A stretch of 64,000 bases of DNA from NCBI GenBank assembly GCA_035946625.1, contig DASYZE010000032.1, positions 62,001-126,000 on the forward strand. Direction: 5' to 3'. Below the pieces are notes generated by a model. The model saw only the letters and a list, made by a program, of their open reading frames with translations, was not told where the DNA came from and searched no databases. Each line of letters opens with the position of its first letter. Position 1 is the stretch's first letter. This DNA is from DASYXZ01 sp035946625. GTDB lineage: Bacteria > Acidobacteriota > Terriglobia > UBA7540. A program made the translations under genes and the position numbers. Shown here one piece after another: positions 16,163-24,099 of this stretch.

Positions 16163-17701
16163 CTATCGTATCGCTTCAAGTCGGCGGGCGGAGGCGAGTA
16201 CTCGTCGCACCTCTTCGAAGTAGTCGCGGGCATCGCGGCGGGTGCGAACGCGGGCGTGCCGCATGAGGATTGGGAGAAAACGCGTCATCGGAGACATTTG
16301 TAGGTACGCGCGCGTCACCAGATACAGAAATCCCGGCAGGTTGTCCCGTTCTCGTTCAATGAGATCGTCGCCTCTGGTTGCCTCTGGCAATTCGACTTCC
16401 AGCGCGTCAAGGGCCTGGTTATCCGCGCCATCCTCGGATTTAGGGGCGTCTGGCAGAACCAAGGGGGCATCCACGCGCGGCTCGGACAGCGAGGCGAGAG
16501 CGAGAACGTCGTTCGCCAGTGCATCACGCTTGGTCAAAGGTTGCAGATTGAAGAGCCTTTCAAGCGTGGCCAGAATGGAAGAGTGATCGTATACGCGATG
16601 GTCGATGATGTTGCGGGGAGTGTGTGGTGAAATGACGACGGCAGGGACGCGCGGGCCGTACTGGTTGAAGTCGAAACCGAATTGATTTGCCGACCGGAAC
16701 TGAGGCTTGTCGCGTGGCGGAATTGCGGCGGGTGGAGCAACGTGGTCGTAGAAGCCCCCGTGCTCGTCCCATGTAATGATCAACAAACTTGTGTCCCAGA
16801 TCGGCGAGTGACGGATGGCTTCATAGATATTCTTGATGAGGATCTCACCACGCACAACGCCGTCAAGGGGATGCTGAGAATCTCCGCCAGTAAAATCCGT
16901 CAGGACGTGCCCGTAGTCGGGCTCAATCCAGGTGAACTGCGCATCGAACTGAGGAGTGGCGCCGTTAATGTCCGAGGCAAAATTGCTGAACCTACGGATG
17001 TTGTTGATGTGAATGCGTTTCAATGCGTGGGCAAACGTAAACAGGACATTGCCGGCGTAAATCCGCCACTTGATGTTTCGGTCAAAGATGCTGCCGTTCT
17101 GGAATTTGAAACCGCTGATGGTTTGCCAAATGCCTGTTTCTGACGGGGTCGGACTGTGGTCGAGACCAGCAGAAGATCCTGCAAGTGCGAAGAAGCGGTT
17201 GGGCCATGTCGGGCCTGGCATTGAACAAAACCAGGAATCGCAGACGGCAAATTCTTCTGCGAGTGTGTTGAGTATCGGCAATTGGGACTGGGCAAAGCAC
17301 TGCATGATGTCGCCCTGACCTGGGGGACTTGGCGTGGATGCCAACTTGGTGAATTTAGGCAAGGTGGCGAAGTTGGACACAAATCCGCGATTGTTGATGG
17401 GCGGGTACGCACCGTGAGGCGGGTATTTCGCGCCCGCGCCGCAAAGCTGCTCAAGAACGTCAGAGAATTCGTGGCCTGGGTCCACCTTCATTTTGGTAGG
17501 TGCTGGTTGTCCGACTATGTAGGGGATTCCGCGAAAGGTGTTGGTTTCACTACCCGTGAGACAATTGAGGGTAGTAGGCTGCCCTGTGACGGCATTGCTG
17601 CCGCTGAGTTTAGAGAACCCAAGCATATTATCGAAGGAATGGTTTTCGAGCATGAGTACGAAAACGTGTTCGATGGTCGGCAAAGGAGCCTTGCTGTTCA
17701 C
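16163..17701 (-). CDS. Phospholipase C-like phosphoesterase
   Basis: I place the start at the GTG at 17,701 (VNSKAPLPTIEHVFVLMLEN), with AGAGGAA 8 bp upstream; the longer frame would run under the divergent HNH gene's upstream region. 512 residues of the bacterial phospholipase C/acid phosphatase superfamily. The N-terminal metal-site motif is MLENHSFDNMLG; a central motif is FCSMPGPTWPNRFFALAG. The C-terminal motif ITWDEHGGFYDHV precedes GPRVPAVVISP. It would hydrolyse phosphodiesters. No classical signal peptide is visible, unlike the exported relatives. It is an isolated leftward gene among island genes. Confidence 0.85.
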   Translation of the reverse strand: MNSKAPLPTIEHVFVLMLENHSFDNMLGFSKLSGSNAVTGQPTTLNCLTGSETNTFRGIPYIVGQPAPTKMKVDPGHEFSDVLEQLCGAGAKYPPHGAYPPINNRGFVSNFATLPKFTKLASTPSPPGQGDIMQCFAQSQLPILNTLAEEFAVCDSWFCSMPGPTWPNRFFALAGSSAGLDHSPTPSETGIWQTISGFKFQNGSIFDRNIKWRIYAGNVLFTFAHALKRIHINNIRRFSNFASDINGATPQFDAQFTWIEPDYGHVLTDFTGGDSQHPLDGVVRGEILIKNIYEAIRHSPIWDTSLLIITWDEHGGFYDHVAPPAAIPPRDKPQFRSANQFGFDFNQYGPRVPAVVISPHTPRNIIDHRVYDHSSILATLERLFNLQPLTKRDALANDVLALASLSEPRVDAPLVLPDAPKSEDGADNQALDALEVELPEATRGDDLIERERDNLPGFLYLVTRAYLQMSPMTRFLPILMRHARVRTRRDARDYFEEVRRVLASARRLEAIR

Positions 17702-17822
17702 GGAAAATTCCTCTTTGGCATTCCGATGGCAGCAGAATACCACACAGATCCTCGTTTTGAAGGGACGTGCCCCATCGTCCGGGCGGGTTGATGTGCTCGG
17801 TGTGGTATCCTCTTCGGTTCCG

Positions 17823-18452
17823 ATGAAAAAGCGGCGCGCAATTCCGGGCAGCGTAAAGGATCGCCTCATGGCAGCAAACCGCCACACGTGCTGCATCTGC
17901 CACGAGCCGCGCCAGCCCGTCGAAAAGCACCATATCAATTGTGACCCCGGCGATTACGCCTGGGATAACCTGGCCGTCCTTTGCAGGAACTGCCACGGGC
18001 TTGTGACGGCGAAGAGTAATCTGGGGGCCAGCTACACGCCTGGCGAAGTTCTGCATTACAAGAAGGATTGGGAGAAGCGCTGTGCCGAAGCTGCCGAAGA
18101 TGAAATTGAGTCCCCGGTCGAAGAGGTTCATGAATCGAAGCTGATTGACGCTGATGAGCATGAGGAATACCCATTTGACATGGAGGATGGCGACGCGCTG
18201 GTGTTCTCGATTAACGCGGAAGACTGTCTCGATGCCGTCATCTGCGATGAGGAGGATATCGAGGCATGGCTGGATAGTGATGATGAGGAAGATCCGTTGC
18301 CAGACTCTTATTGGTGCCGAACGGAAGTGCTCGAAGGCGAGTACACCTTCGTGGCGCCGGAGGATGGACGTTACATACTGCTGCTCATCAATTGGGATGA
18401 GGAATCCACGAGGGTGACTGTCGATGCGGCGGTCTGGGAAGGAGATGCCTGA
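17823..18452 (+). CDS. HNH endonuclease-domain protein with acidic beta-rich tail
   Basis: I choose the ATG at 17,823 (MKKRRAIPGSVKDRLM). 209 residues. An HNH/treble-clef domain covers residues 1-70: CCICHEPRQPVEKHHIN, then NLAVLCRNCHG, with paired CxxC zinc ligands and the HH catalytic pair. After a linker comes a strongly acidic region (DEEDIEAWLDSDDEEDPLPDS) and a beta segment FVAPEDGRYILLLINWDEES, which looks like a small beta-sandwich binding domain. HNH domains cut nucleic acids; the tail may be a sensor or partner-binding part. It is divergent from the phosphoesterase. Confidence 0.75.
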   Translation: MKKRRAIPGSVKDRLMAANRHTCCICHEPRQPVEKHHINCDPGDYAWDNLAVLCRNCHGLVTAKSNLGASYTPGEVLHYKKDWEKRCAEAAEDEIESPVEEVHESKLIDADEHEEYPFDMEDGDALVFSINAEDCLDAVICDEEDIEAWLDSDDEEDPLPDSYWCRTEVLEGEYTFVAPEDGRYILLLINWDEESTRVTVDAAVWEGDA

Positions 18453-18684
18453 AGTTACCGGAAAGAGCGTGGGCCGTTGTCGGGAGATTTCATTTTTTTT
18501 GCAGCGGTCGGCGTTGCTGGTTATCGCTCGGGTAAGGTGATTCGGTTAAATTAAACACCTCACGATTGGACTGCACTAAACGGCCTTCGCCCTCGGTGGC
18601 ATTAAAAATGTCAAGATACCGCGTTTTCTAACACACCGTGTATCGCTTGTGTCCGCAAGCGTCTGTGCGTATTTTTCCAATTGG

Positions 18685-19068
18685 TCATGAGACTCTACTG
18701 TTGGGCTTGAAAACCTTTTCCGCGCCGGATGCCGCGTTGCTAAGAGCGGCGACTTCCGGCTCGAACTGGTCGGTAGTGCCTTCAATGGCGGCAATGAGGT
18801 CATCGGCCTTGGTGACGACAGTTTTGAGAAAATCCAGCAGGTTGTATACAAGGTTGGCGCTGTGTTGATCTGCGCAGTCGATGAGGGCTTCGACGCCGAG
18901 CTCGCCGCTGGCCGGGTCGTAGTGCCCGTAGACGGTCCAGAACGTCGCCTCATGCGGCTCGCACTGCTCGCAGCAGTCGCCGTCGTCCTTGACTGGGTGA
19001 ACTTCGAAGCCGTCGAAGCTGGATAGATTGAAATGTAGGGCATTGGTCATGGCCTTTTGGGTTGTCAT
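18685..19068 (-). CDS. Conserved island protein with Cys-rich motif
   Basis: I choose the ATG at 19,068 (MTTQKAMTNALHFNL), preceded by AAGGAG. 127 residues. The motif DGDCCEQCEPHEATFWTVYGHYDP followed by GVEALIDCADQHSANLVYNLL is typical of small proteins in conjugative elements (C..CEP.EA.FWTVYGH...GV.AL.D). The Cys cluster could bind metal. The role is unknown. It stands alone behind the second copy of leader L. Confidence 0.65.
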   Translation of the reverse strand: MTTQKAMTNALHFNLSSFDGFEVHPVKDDGDCCEQCEPHEATFWTVYGHYDPASGELGVEALIDCADQHSANLVYNLLDFLKTVVTKADDLIAAIEGTTDQFEPEVAALSNAASGAEKVFKPNSRVS

Positions 19069-19118
19069 TGCATTTCTCCTTTGTTTGCGGTTCCCTTTCG
19101 GGTATGCCTCCGTCAAGC

Positions 19119-19217
19119 CATGCGCCAGGGCGCGGCGTCATACAGGAAAATTGGGGGAGACCTTCAGGGGGAACCGAGGCTTCCCGTTGACGCGTGAAGC
19201 GCCCGCGCATGGCAGGG
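19119..19217 (-). promoter_or_regulatory. Structured leader L, copy 2
   Basis: Nearly identical to 15,191-15,291, including the complementary ends and the shared interior block. It lies 51 bp upstream of the start at 19,068. The rest of the gap to 19,354 holds nothing else I can support. Confidence 0.6.
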
Positions 19218-19354
19218 GCAGAAGATAACCGGGAGGGATGCAAATGGCTGAAGGAGAAATCCGGCAACACCGGAAACGGACCACGCGACAGGCTGACGGT
19301 GAAGGGTCGTCGTCGCGTTGACAGGGCCTCCGAAAAACACGGGTGGGCTGCAAA

Positions 19355-19525
19355 GAGCGCCGTCAGCGACGGCTTAAGATTCGGAGGAAGATAAAGACGG
19401 CAGGCATCCCCTCCCATGAAAACGGGGAGTTAAAAAAGGATGGTGCCTTCCTTCTGTGCGCCGGGGCGGGATCATGGTGTCCCGCTTTCCCCGCGCAAAT
19501 AAGCAAGAAAAATATGGTGCGGGCG
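19355..19525. repeat. Left end repeat of the defence element (att-like)
   Basis: About 165 bp homologous to 38,685-38,844. Shared blocks include GCCGTCAGCGACGGC, a GGATGGT segment, GGATCATGGTGT and the end ATGGTGCGGGCG. That last 12-mer is the 3' acceptor strand of tRNA-Leu with CCA. Homology stops exactly there: the right copy continues into the tRNA, this one into unrelated DNA. It is followed by an integrase gene. Interpreted as the tRNA-distal attachment site of the 19.3-kb element. Confidence 0.6.
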
Positions 19526-19697
19526 TCAAGACGGAGAGGCCGTTTGGAAAAACGGAGGCAGGTGAAAGGTCGAGCGAGGAGTTGTCATTTTGGCGCGCAC
19601 GCATTCCGCTTCAGCGGAATGCGCTGCCGGGATTTGCCGCTGTCAGGTGTTGCGGCGTCGAACTCGACGCTTGAGTGGCAACCCGGCAAATCGGGTG

Positions 19698-20972
19698 TCA
19701 CTTTTTCTTTTCAGGTTTCGGCGGTTTGGCTCCGGCTGCGCCAGCGTTCACGTTGTCGGCTATTCCGCCTGAGCCATCCGCGATCGGTTCCCATCCCGGT
19801 ATACCCTGCAGAATGCGCTCGGCATTCTTCACTGGGTTTACGTGTCCGTAGTGATCCTCGATCATCTTGACCGAAGTGCCCATTTGCTTTGCTAGGAAAT
19901 ACACATCCACACCCTCCGTTAGACGGAAGGTGGCGTAGGTGTGACGGAAACAATAGGTGCTCCGGCGGCTGCCGGATGAGCTATGCAGTAACTCCGATTC
20001 AATAAGCAGCTTCTCGATAAGCGAGTGATATAAGGTTTTTGCCGGCTTGCCTTGATCGTTCGTGAATACGAAACCGTCCGGCTTCGTCGCCTTGCTGATT
20101 TCGCGGATACGCTCGAAGTATGTGGCGACGTTGCTTGCCGCGACAAGGTTGCGGTGCTTGTCCTTGCCGCGCACGGACAAGCGAACGAATTGCCTGTCCT
20201 GTTTATCCGTGTGAGCGCTGACATCACGCCAGCGCAGATTTTTTGCCTCGGTTGGACGCATGCCTGTATTGGTCATTATAAGGATGAAGTTATAGGTGAT
20301 CGTTCTATACCGAATGTGCAGGTTGTGCCGCCCTTCCTTGATCCATTTGCGGGCGAAGGTGTGGAGCTTGCGGTATTCCTGCGGTGTAAACTCCTCACGA
20401 CTGACTTTGCTCAGCGGGAGTTTCCCTTTGAACGCCTGATTTTCGCGGATGTAATGCTTGCTGGCGGCATAAGCCATGATGGCCTTTAAAGTTGCCATCT
20501 CACTGCGGATCGTTCCGTCGCTCACCCGACCGCCGGAGCGTCCTTTGCCGTTCTTCTGCCGCCAGATCGGATATTCCTGCCAGCGGTCCTGGGCGAGAAG
20601 CGATATTTGTGATTTTCCGAGAAAGCGGTTCAGTTGTGTGCGGATGTGGGAGTCCAGCACGCGCCACCGGTGGTGCGTGATCTGCCCCACGTCCGCACGG
20701 TCTTTTTCTTTGTTGGCGTATTCCTGTGCAACCTGAGCGAAAGTGCGGTTGAACATGGGCATTTCGTGCTTGACCTTGAAACGCAGTTCCGCGTCATGGT
20801 CATAAGCCTTGTCCTTCGCTTCGCTCACGTCTGATGTCTTTAGCGATATGGTTTTGTATCGGTCTTCCTTCGGCACTTTCATCCGGCAATACCAGCGGCG
20901 ATGCTCCACATCGCCGCGCCGGAAAATGATCAATCCGGGCTTGAGTTCCTGCTGGTCTATGATGAATGTCAA
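19698..20972 (-). CDS. int: Tyrosine recombinase (integrase A)
   Basis: I favour the TTG at 20,972 (LTFIIDQQELKPG) because GGAG lies 9 bp upstream; the frame is open to 21,095. About 424 residues. Arm- and core-binding regions are followed by the catalytic domain: first Arg in MTNTGMRPTEAKNLRW, His-x-x-Arg region as YCFRHTYATFRL, nucleophile Tyr in MIEDHYGHVN. The C-terminal tail is Lys/Pro-rich. It lies just inside the left end repeat and presumably catalyses integration at the 3' end of tRNA-Leu. Similar in plan to integrase B but clearly different in sequence. Confidence 0.88.
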   Translation of the reverse strand: MTFIIDQQELKPGLIIFRRGDVEHRRWYCRMKVPKEDRYKTISLKTSDVSEAKDKAYDHDAELRFKVKHEMPMFNRTFAQVAQEYANKEKDRADVGQITHHRWRVLDSHIRTQLNRFLGKSQISLLAQDRWQEYPIWRQKNGKGRSGGRVSDGTIRSEMATLKAIMAYAASKHYIRENQAFKGKLPLSKVSREEFTPQEYRKLHTFARKWIKEGRHNLHIRYRTITYNFILIMTNTGMRPTEAKNLRWRDVSAHTDKQDRQFVRLSVRGKDKHRNLVAASNVATYFERIREISKATKPDGFVFTNDQGKPAKTLYHSLIEKLLIESELLHSSSGSRRSTYCFRHTYATFRLTEGVDVYFLAKQMGTSVKMIEDHYGHVNPVKNAERILQGIPGWEPIADGSGGIADNVNAGAAGAKPPKPEKKK

Positions 20973-20991
20973 TCGTCGTACTCCGAAACAA

Positions 20992-21201
20992 AACTGTGCA
21001 GATTCCGTGCAGATATTTTTTGTAAGTCCTTGATTCTCCGTACCTGTGCAGGACCTGTGTAGGATCAATTTTAAAATAAAAGTGTTACTTTTCAATTAAT
21101 TAGCAGAATACTTTCACCACGTAGATGTATTGATATGCTGCCATGTCTTTGAATTCCTTATATTTTTTGCCTATAATTTTCGCTGTGCAGGAACTGTGTA
21201 G
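20992..21201. repeat. Direct repeats near integrase A (possible arm sites)
   Basis: TGTGCAGGACCTGTGTAG (21,045-21,062) and TGTGCAGGAACTGTGTAG (21,184-21,201) are the same 18-mer with one difference. A related segment ACTGTGCAGATTCCGTGCAG lies at 20,992. Short repeats beside an integrase gene often bind its arm domain. The rest of 21,096-21,409 is A+T-rich without a gene. Confidence 0.4.
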
Positions 21202-21409
21202 ATCGTGCCGCACACCAGCCGCACATGTATAGGTAAGGTCCTTGATATAATCAACGCAAAATGTGACACACTAATTTTCCAGAAAGCATAAATAACGAAC
21301 TATTTGGCGGAACGCTTGAAGGGTCCTACGCGTCCTCAATAGCGCTATGCAGCGCTAGAGCCCGGTGTGCGCAGCGGATTTGCCGTGGAAATTGGGTCTC
21401 AAAACACTC

Positions 21410-21455
21410 TTGACTTAAGGTTCATAATTGTGTACATTAACTAGGGTTAATGAAC
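21410..21455 (+). promoter_or_regulatory. hipBA promoter with overlapping operator
   Basis: TTGACT (21,410-21,415), a 17-bp spacer and TACATT (21,433-21,438) form a good sigma-70-type promoter 37 bp before the ATG. It overlaps two inverted repeats: GTTCAT/ATGAAC (21,420-21,425 and 21,450-21,455) and TTAAC-TAGG-GTTAA (21,437-21,450). This suits autorepression by the HipB-like protein. Confidence 0.7.
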
Positions 21456-21474
21456 GTAAATATGGACGTTAAAT

Positions 21475-21819
21475 ATGAGAAAAAGCAAATCATCACTAAT
21501 ACTACCCATACCGGTCAGGCATGCGATGCGCAAGCTGGGGCACGATATACGCGACGCCCGCAGGCGGCGCCGCATCCCCGTCGCAATCGCGGCGCAGCGG
21601 GCCTCCATAAGCCGGACAACGCTGGTTAAAATTGAAAAGGGCGATCCCGGTGTTTCAGTCGGAAGCTACGCCACGGTTCTTTTTGTCATGGGTATGGCAG
21701 ACCGGCTGGCCGATCTCGCCGACGCCAAGAACGACCCGGTGGGCCTGCAACTTGAAGAAGAAAATCTGCCGAAACGGATTCGCGGGGCGCGGAAGCAGAC
21801 GCCCACGAAAGGAACATGA
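21475..21819 (+). CDS. hipB: HipB-like antitoxin, XRE-family regulator
   Basis: 114 residues. The helix-turn-helix covers about residues 20-75: LGHDIRDARRRRRIPVAIAAQRASISRTTLVKIEKGDPGVSVGSY, the classic XRE form. It is followed by LFVMGMADRLADLAD and a basic tail (LPKRIRGARKQTPTK). HipB dimers bind and inhibit HipA and repress the operon. The gene overlaps hipA by an ATGA-type junction and lies behind a promoter containing inverted repeats. Confidence 0.88.
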   Translation: MRKSKSSLILPIPVRHAMRKLGHDIRDARRRRRIPVAIAAQRASISRTTLVKIEKGDPGVSVGSYATVLFVMGMADRLADLADAKNDPVGLQLEEENLPKRIRGARKQTPTKGT

Positions 21820-23075
21820 TGGACAGAGAGACTCTTGTATACGTGGATCTGGACGGCGTTCCTCACCTGATGGGGCGGCTATGGGCCCACGTGCGCAAGA
21901 ATAAAGAGAGCGCCACCTTCGAATACGATGACGGCTGGTTGCAACATCCCGCAAAGTTCTCGCTAGAACCGGCGCTCAAGCTCGGGCCTGGCCCCTTTCA
22001 CACGCCCGCCGATACGCCGATGTTCGGCGCAATCGGCGACTCGGCACCTGACCGATGGGGACGGACACTGATGCGCCGCATGGAACGAAGGCGGGCGGAG
22101 CGTGAGGGAGGTGCCCCGCGTACGCTCCAGGAAATCGACTTCCTGCTGCTGGTAGACGATGAGGCGCGTCAAGGCGCGCTACGTTTCGCGGAACGCGAAG
22201 GCGGCCCGTTCCTGCGCGAAGAAGGGGTTAAGCGCATACCGCCGCTGGTCGAACTCCCGAAGCTGCTCTCGGCGGCTGAACACGTCATGGAGGACAAAGA
22301 TACCGAAGAGGATCTGCGCCTGCTGTTTGCGCCGGGATCGTCGCTCGGCGGCGCACGACCGAAAGCGTCGGTTATTGAGAATGACGGTCATCTCGCGATT
22401 GCGAAATTTCCGCGCAAGGATGATGAAATCAACACCGTGGTGTGGGAAGCGGTGGCCCTCGCACTGGCAGAGAAATCTGGCATCGCGGTCCCTACGGGAC
22501 GCATTGAAACCGTAGCGGACACGCCTGTGCTTCTGCTGCGGCGATTTGACCGGGACGGCAAACGGCGGATTCCGTTTCTCTCGGCCATGAGTATGCTCGG
22601 ATCAAAAGACAACGAAACCAGAAGCTATTTGGAAATCGTGGACGTCCTTCGTCAGCACGGGGCCGCGCCGAAGGTGGACATGGAAGCGCTGTGGCGACGC
22701 CTGGTGTTCAATATTCTGGTCTCCAACACCGACGACCACCTGCGCAACCACGGTTTTCTGTATCAAGGTCCGGAAGGTTGGCGTCTGTCGCCGGCCTATG
22801 ACCTCAATCCCGTGCCGACCGACATCAAGCCGCGCATTCTTGCGACGGCGATCAACGAGGAAGACAACACTGCGTCTCTCGCTCTGGCAATGGATGTTGC
22901 CGGGTATTTCGATCTGGACGCTGCGAACGCGCGCGCGATTGCGGCGGGGGTTGGCAACGTCGTCTCCCAATGGCGAGATGAAGCCTTGCGCCACGGCCTC
23001 AGCAAAGCCTCGATCGACCGCATGGCGTCCGCTTTTGAACATGAGGATCTGCGTCTGGCAATTGGGAGCAAATGA
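21816..23075 (+). CDS. hipA: HipA-like serine/threonine kinase toxin
   Basis: 419 residues, close to the usual HipA length. Motifs: FGAIGDSAPDRWGRTLM in the N-terminal subdomain, the Gly-rich segment SSLGGARPKASV, the catalytic loop FNILVSNTDDHLRNHGFL (Asp/His/Asn) and the Mg-binding LSPAYDLNPVP. HipA phosphorylates an aminoacyl-tRNA synthetase in the studied systems and causes growth arrest. The gene appears intact. Together with hipB it forms the first cargo module of the element. Confidence 0.9.
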   Translation: MMDRETLVYVDLDGVPHLMGRLWAHVRKNKESATFEYDDGWLQHPAKFSLEPALKLGPGPFHTPADTPMFGAIGDSAPDRWGRTLMRRMERRRAEREGGAPRTLQEIDFLLLVDDEARQGALRFAEREGGPFLREEGVKRIPPLVELPKLLSAAEHVMEDKDTEEDLRLLFAPGSSLGGARPKASVIENDGHLAIAKFPRKDDEINTVVWEAVALALAEKSGIAVPTGRIETVADTPVLLLRRFDRDGKRRIPFLSAMSMLGSKDNETRSYLEIVDVLRQHGAAPKVDMEALWRRLVFNILVSNTDDHLRNHGFLYQGPEGWRLSPAYDLNPVPTDIKPRILATAINEEDNTASLALAMDVAGYFDLDAANARAIAAGVGNVVSQWRDEALRHGLSKASIDRMASAFEHEDLRLAIGSK

Positions 23076-23104
23076 TGTCGGCGTTTGTCTGGTTAGATTA
23101 TTTG

Positions 23105-23614
23105 CTAGGTGCAGCGGTAAATCAGCCGCTTTCCACCAATGACGGTTTCGCTGTAGTCCATGCCCAGGTCACGGGCAATGGCATCGTAGTCGAGGTAATG
23201 TTGCAGCCGTTCGGGAATTTCCCCGAAGAGGCCTTCATCCACAAACTGCTCGGCAAGCTCGCGCAGGCTGTCCAGTTCGTAGATATCCACATCAAAGTCG
23301 TCGGGGTCGCTTGAATTCAGGTCGAAGCTGTAGCCGCACTCCCCCACCGAGACGATGACTTTTTTCTTCTGGTGGTCGTCCCAATCGTCACAGGCTTTCA
23401 GAAATTGCGGGAAGTTACCTTGATTGACGCGCAGCGCCTCGAACAATTGTGCGTCGATGGCTTCGCCGTCGATGAACTGGATTTCGTATTCCTCGACGGA
23501 AAATCCAAAATCGTTTCTGGTTTTGGCGGATTTCTCCTGATACGCCTCGGCGGTCTGGAAATAAAAACCCTGTGCGGAAATGTCGTAGGGCTGCGCGAAT
23601 AATTCAGTCATCAT
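23105..23614 (-). CDS. ArdA-like antirestriction protein
   Basis: The start is at the ATG at 23,614 (or the adjacent one at 23,611), behind AAGGAG. About 169 residues, strongly acidic. The C-terminal part DVDIYELDSLRELAEQFVDE, GLFGEIPERLQHYLDYDAIARDL matches the ArdA pattern (GLFGEIPE.L..Y.DYDAIARDL). The N-terminal half (SVEEYEIQFIDGEAID, VSVGECGYSFDL) follows related antirestriction proteins of islands. ArdA mimics DNA and blocks type I restriction enzymes. Opposite in direction to hipBA, tail to tail with 29 bp between. A long non-coding leader (23,615-23,770) precedes it. Confidence 0.65.
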   Translation of the reverse strand: MMTELFAQPYDISAQGFYFQTAEAYQEKSAKTRNDFGFSVEEYEIQFIDGEAIDAQLFEALRVNQGNFPQFLKACDDWDDHQKKKVIVSVGECGYSFDLNSSDPDDFDVDIYELDSLRELAEQFVDEGLFGEIPERLQHYLDYDAIARDLGMDYSETVIGGKRLIYRCT

Positions 23615-24063
23615 CTTTTCTCCTTCTTGAGTTACGTGGGCTTGTGCCCCTGCACATGCACACTTGCCCTTCGGCGAGAACGGGGGGTAGCAAGCGCAAG
23701 GGGGTTGATCCGGGAGGGGGATCACACAAGCTGCACGATTCAAAGAAATATTTACATCGAGGAAGCTTGGGGAAACCCGGTCGGCCCCCTTGCGCGCGCG
23801 AGGGGCGGCGTTCCCTTAGAAACTGGTTTTCAATTCCGCTTTTGCGAATGGGATCGTCACCCGAAGGCGCCGAGACCCCGGCAGGGAGGCTCGGTGAGCG
23901 GCAGCGAATAGAGCCCGGTCCGCGCAGCGGATTCGCCCAGGGAAATTAAGAATTTAAGCTCGCAGGGATCAACCCGCTGGCAGGCTTTTCCATGATGCTG
24001 GTGAGGAGTCGATGACCGAATAAAGTGGAGCATCAAATTCAAAAATAAAGCTTTAACAGAACC
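23615..24063. other. Non-coding stretch between ardA-like gene and CBASS operon
   Basis: No credible gene. The part next to the ardA-like start is GC-rich with runs of C or G and could form a structured leader. Around 23,908-23,936 the sequence AGAGCCCGGTCCGCGCAGCGGATT resembles 21,356-21,385 upstream of hipB. The right end holds the CBASS promoter. Confidence 0.4.
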
Positions 24064-24092
24064 TTGACAAAACATGCTTATGTTGTCATAAT
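24064..24092 (+). promoter_or_regulatory. CBASS operon promoter/operator, leaderless transcript predicted
   Basis: TTGACA (24,064-24,069), a 17-bp spacer and CATAAT (24,087-24,092). The ATG of the first gene is at 24,100, so the transcript should start at or within a nucleotide of the start codon. The promoter is itself an imperfect palindrome: TGACAAAACAT-GCTT-ATGTTGTCA. The HTH-JAB protein is the obvious candidate repressor. Confidence 0.7.
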
Positions 24093-24099
24093 TCTGTTC

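Noticed and set aside
16002..16223. A 73-residue plus-strand frame
   Set aside because: Its second half is antisense to the phosphoesterase gene and its start has no ribosome site.
21303..21326. TTTGGCGGAACGC resembling the D-arm of tRNA-Leu
   Set aside because: No acceptor or anticodon arm adjoins it, so it is not a tRNA remnant.
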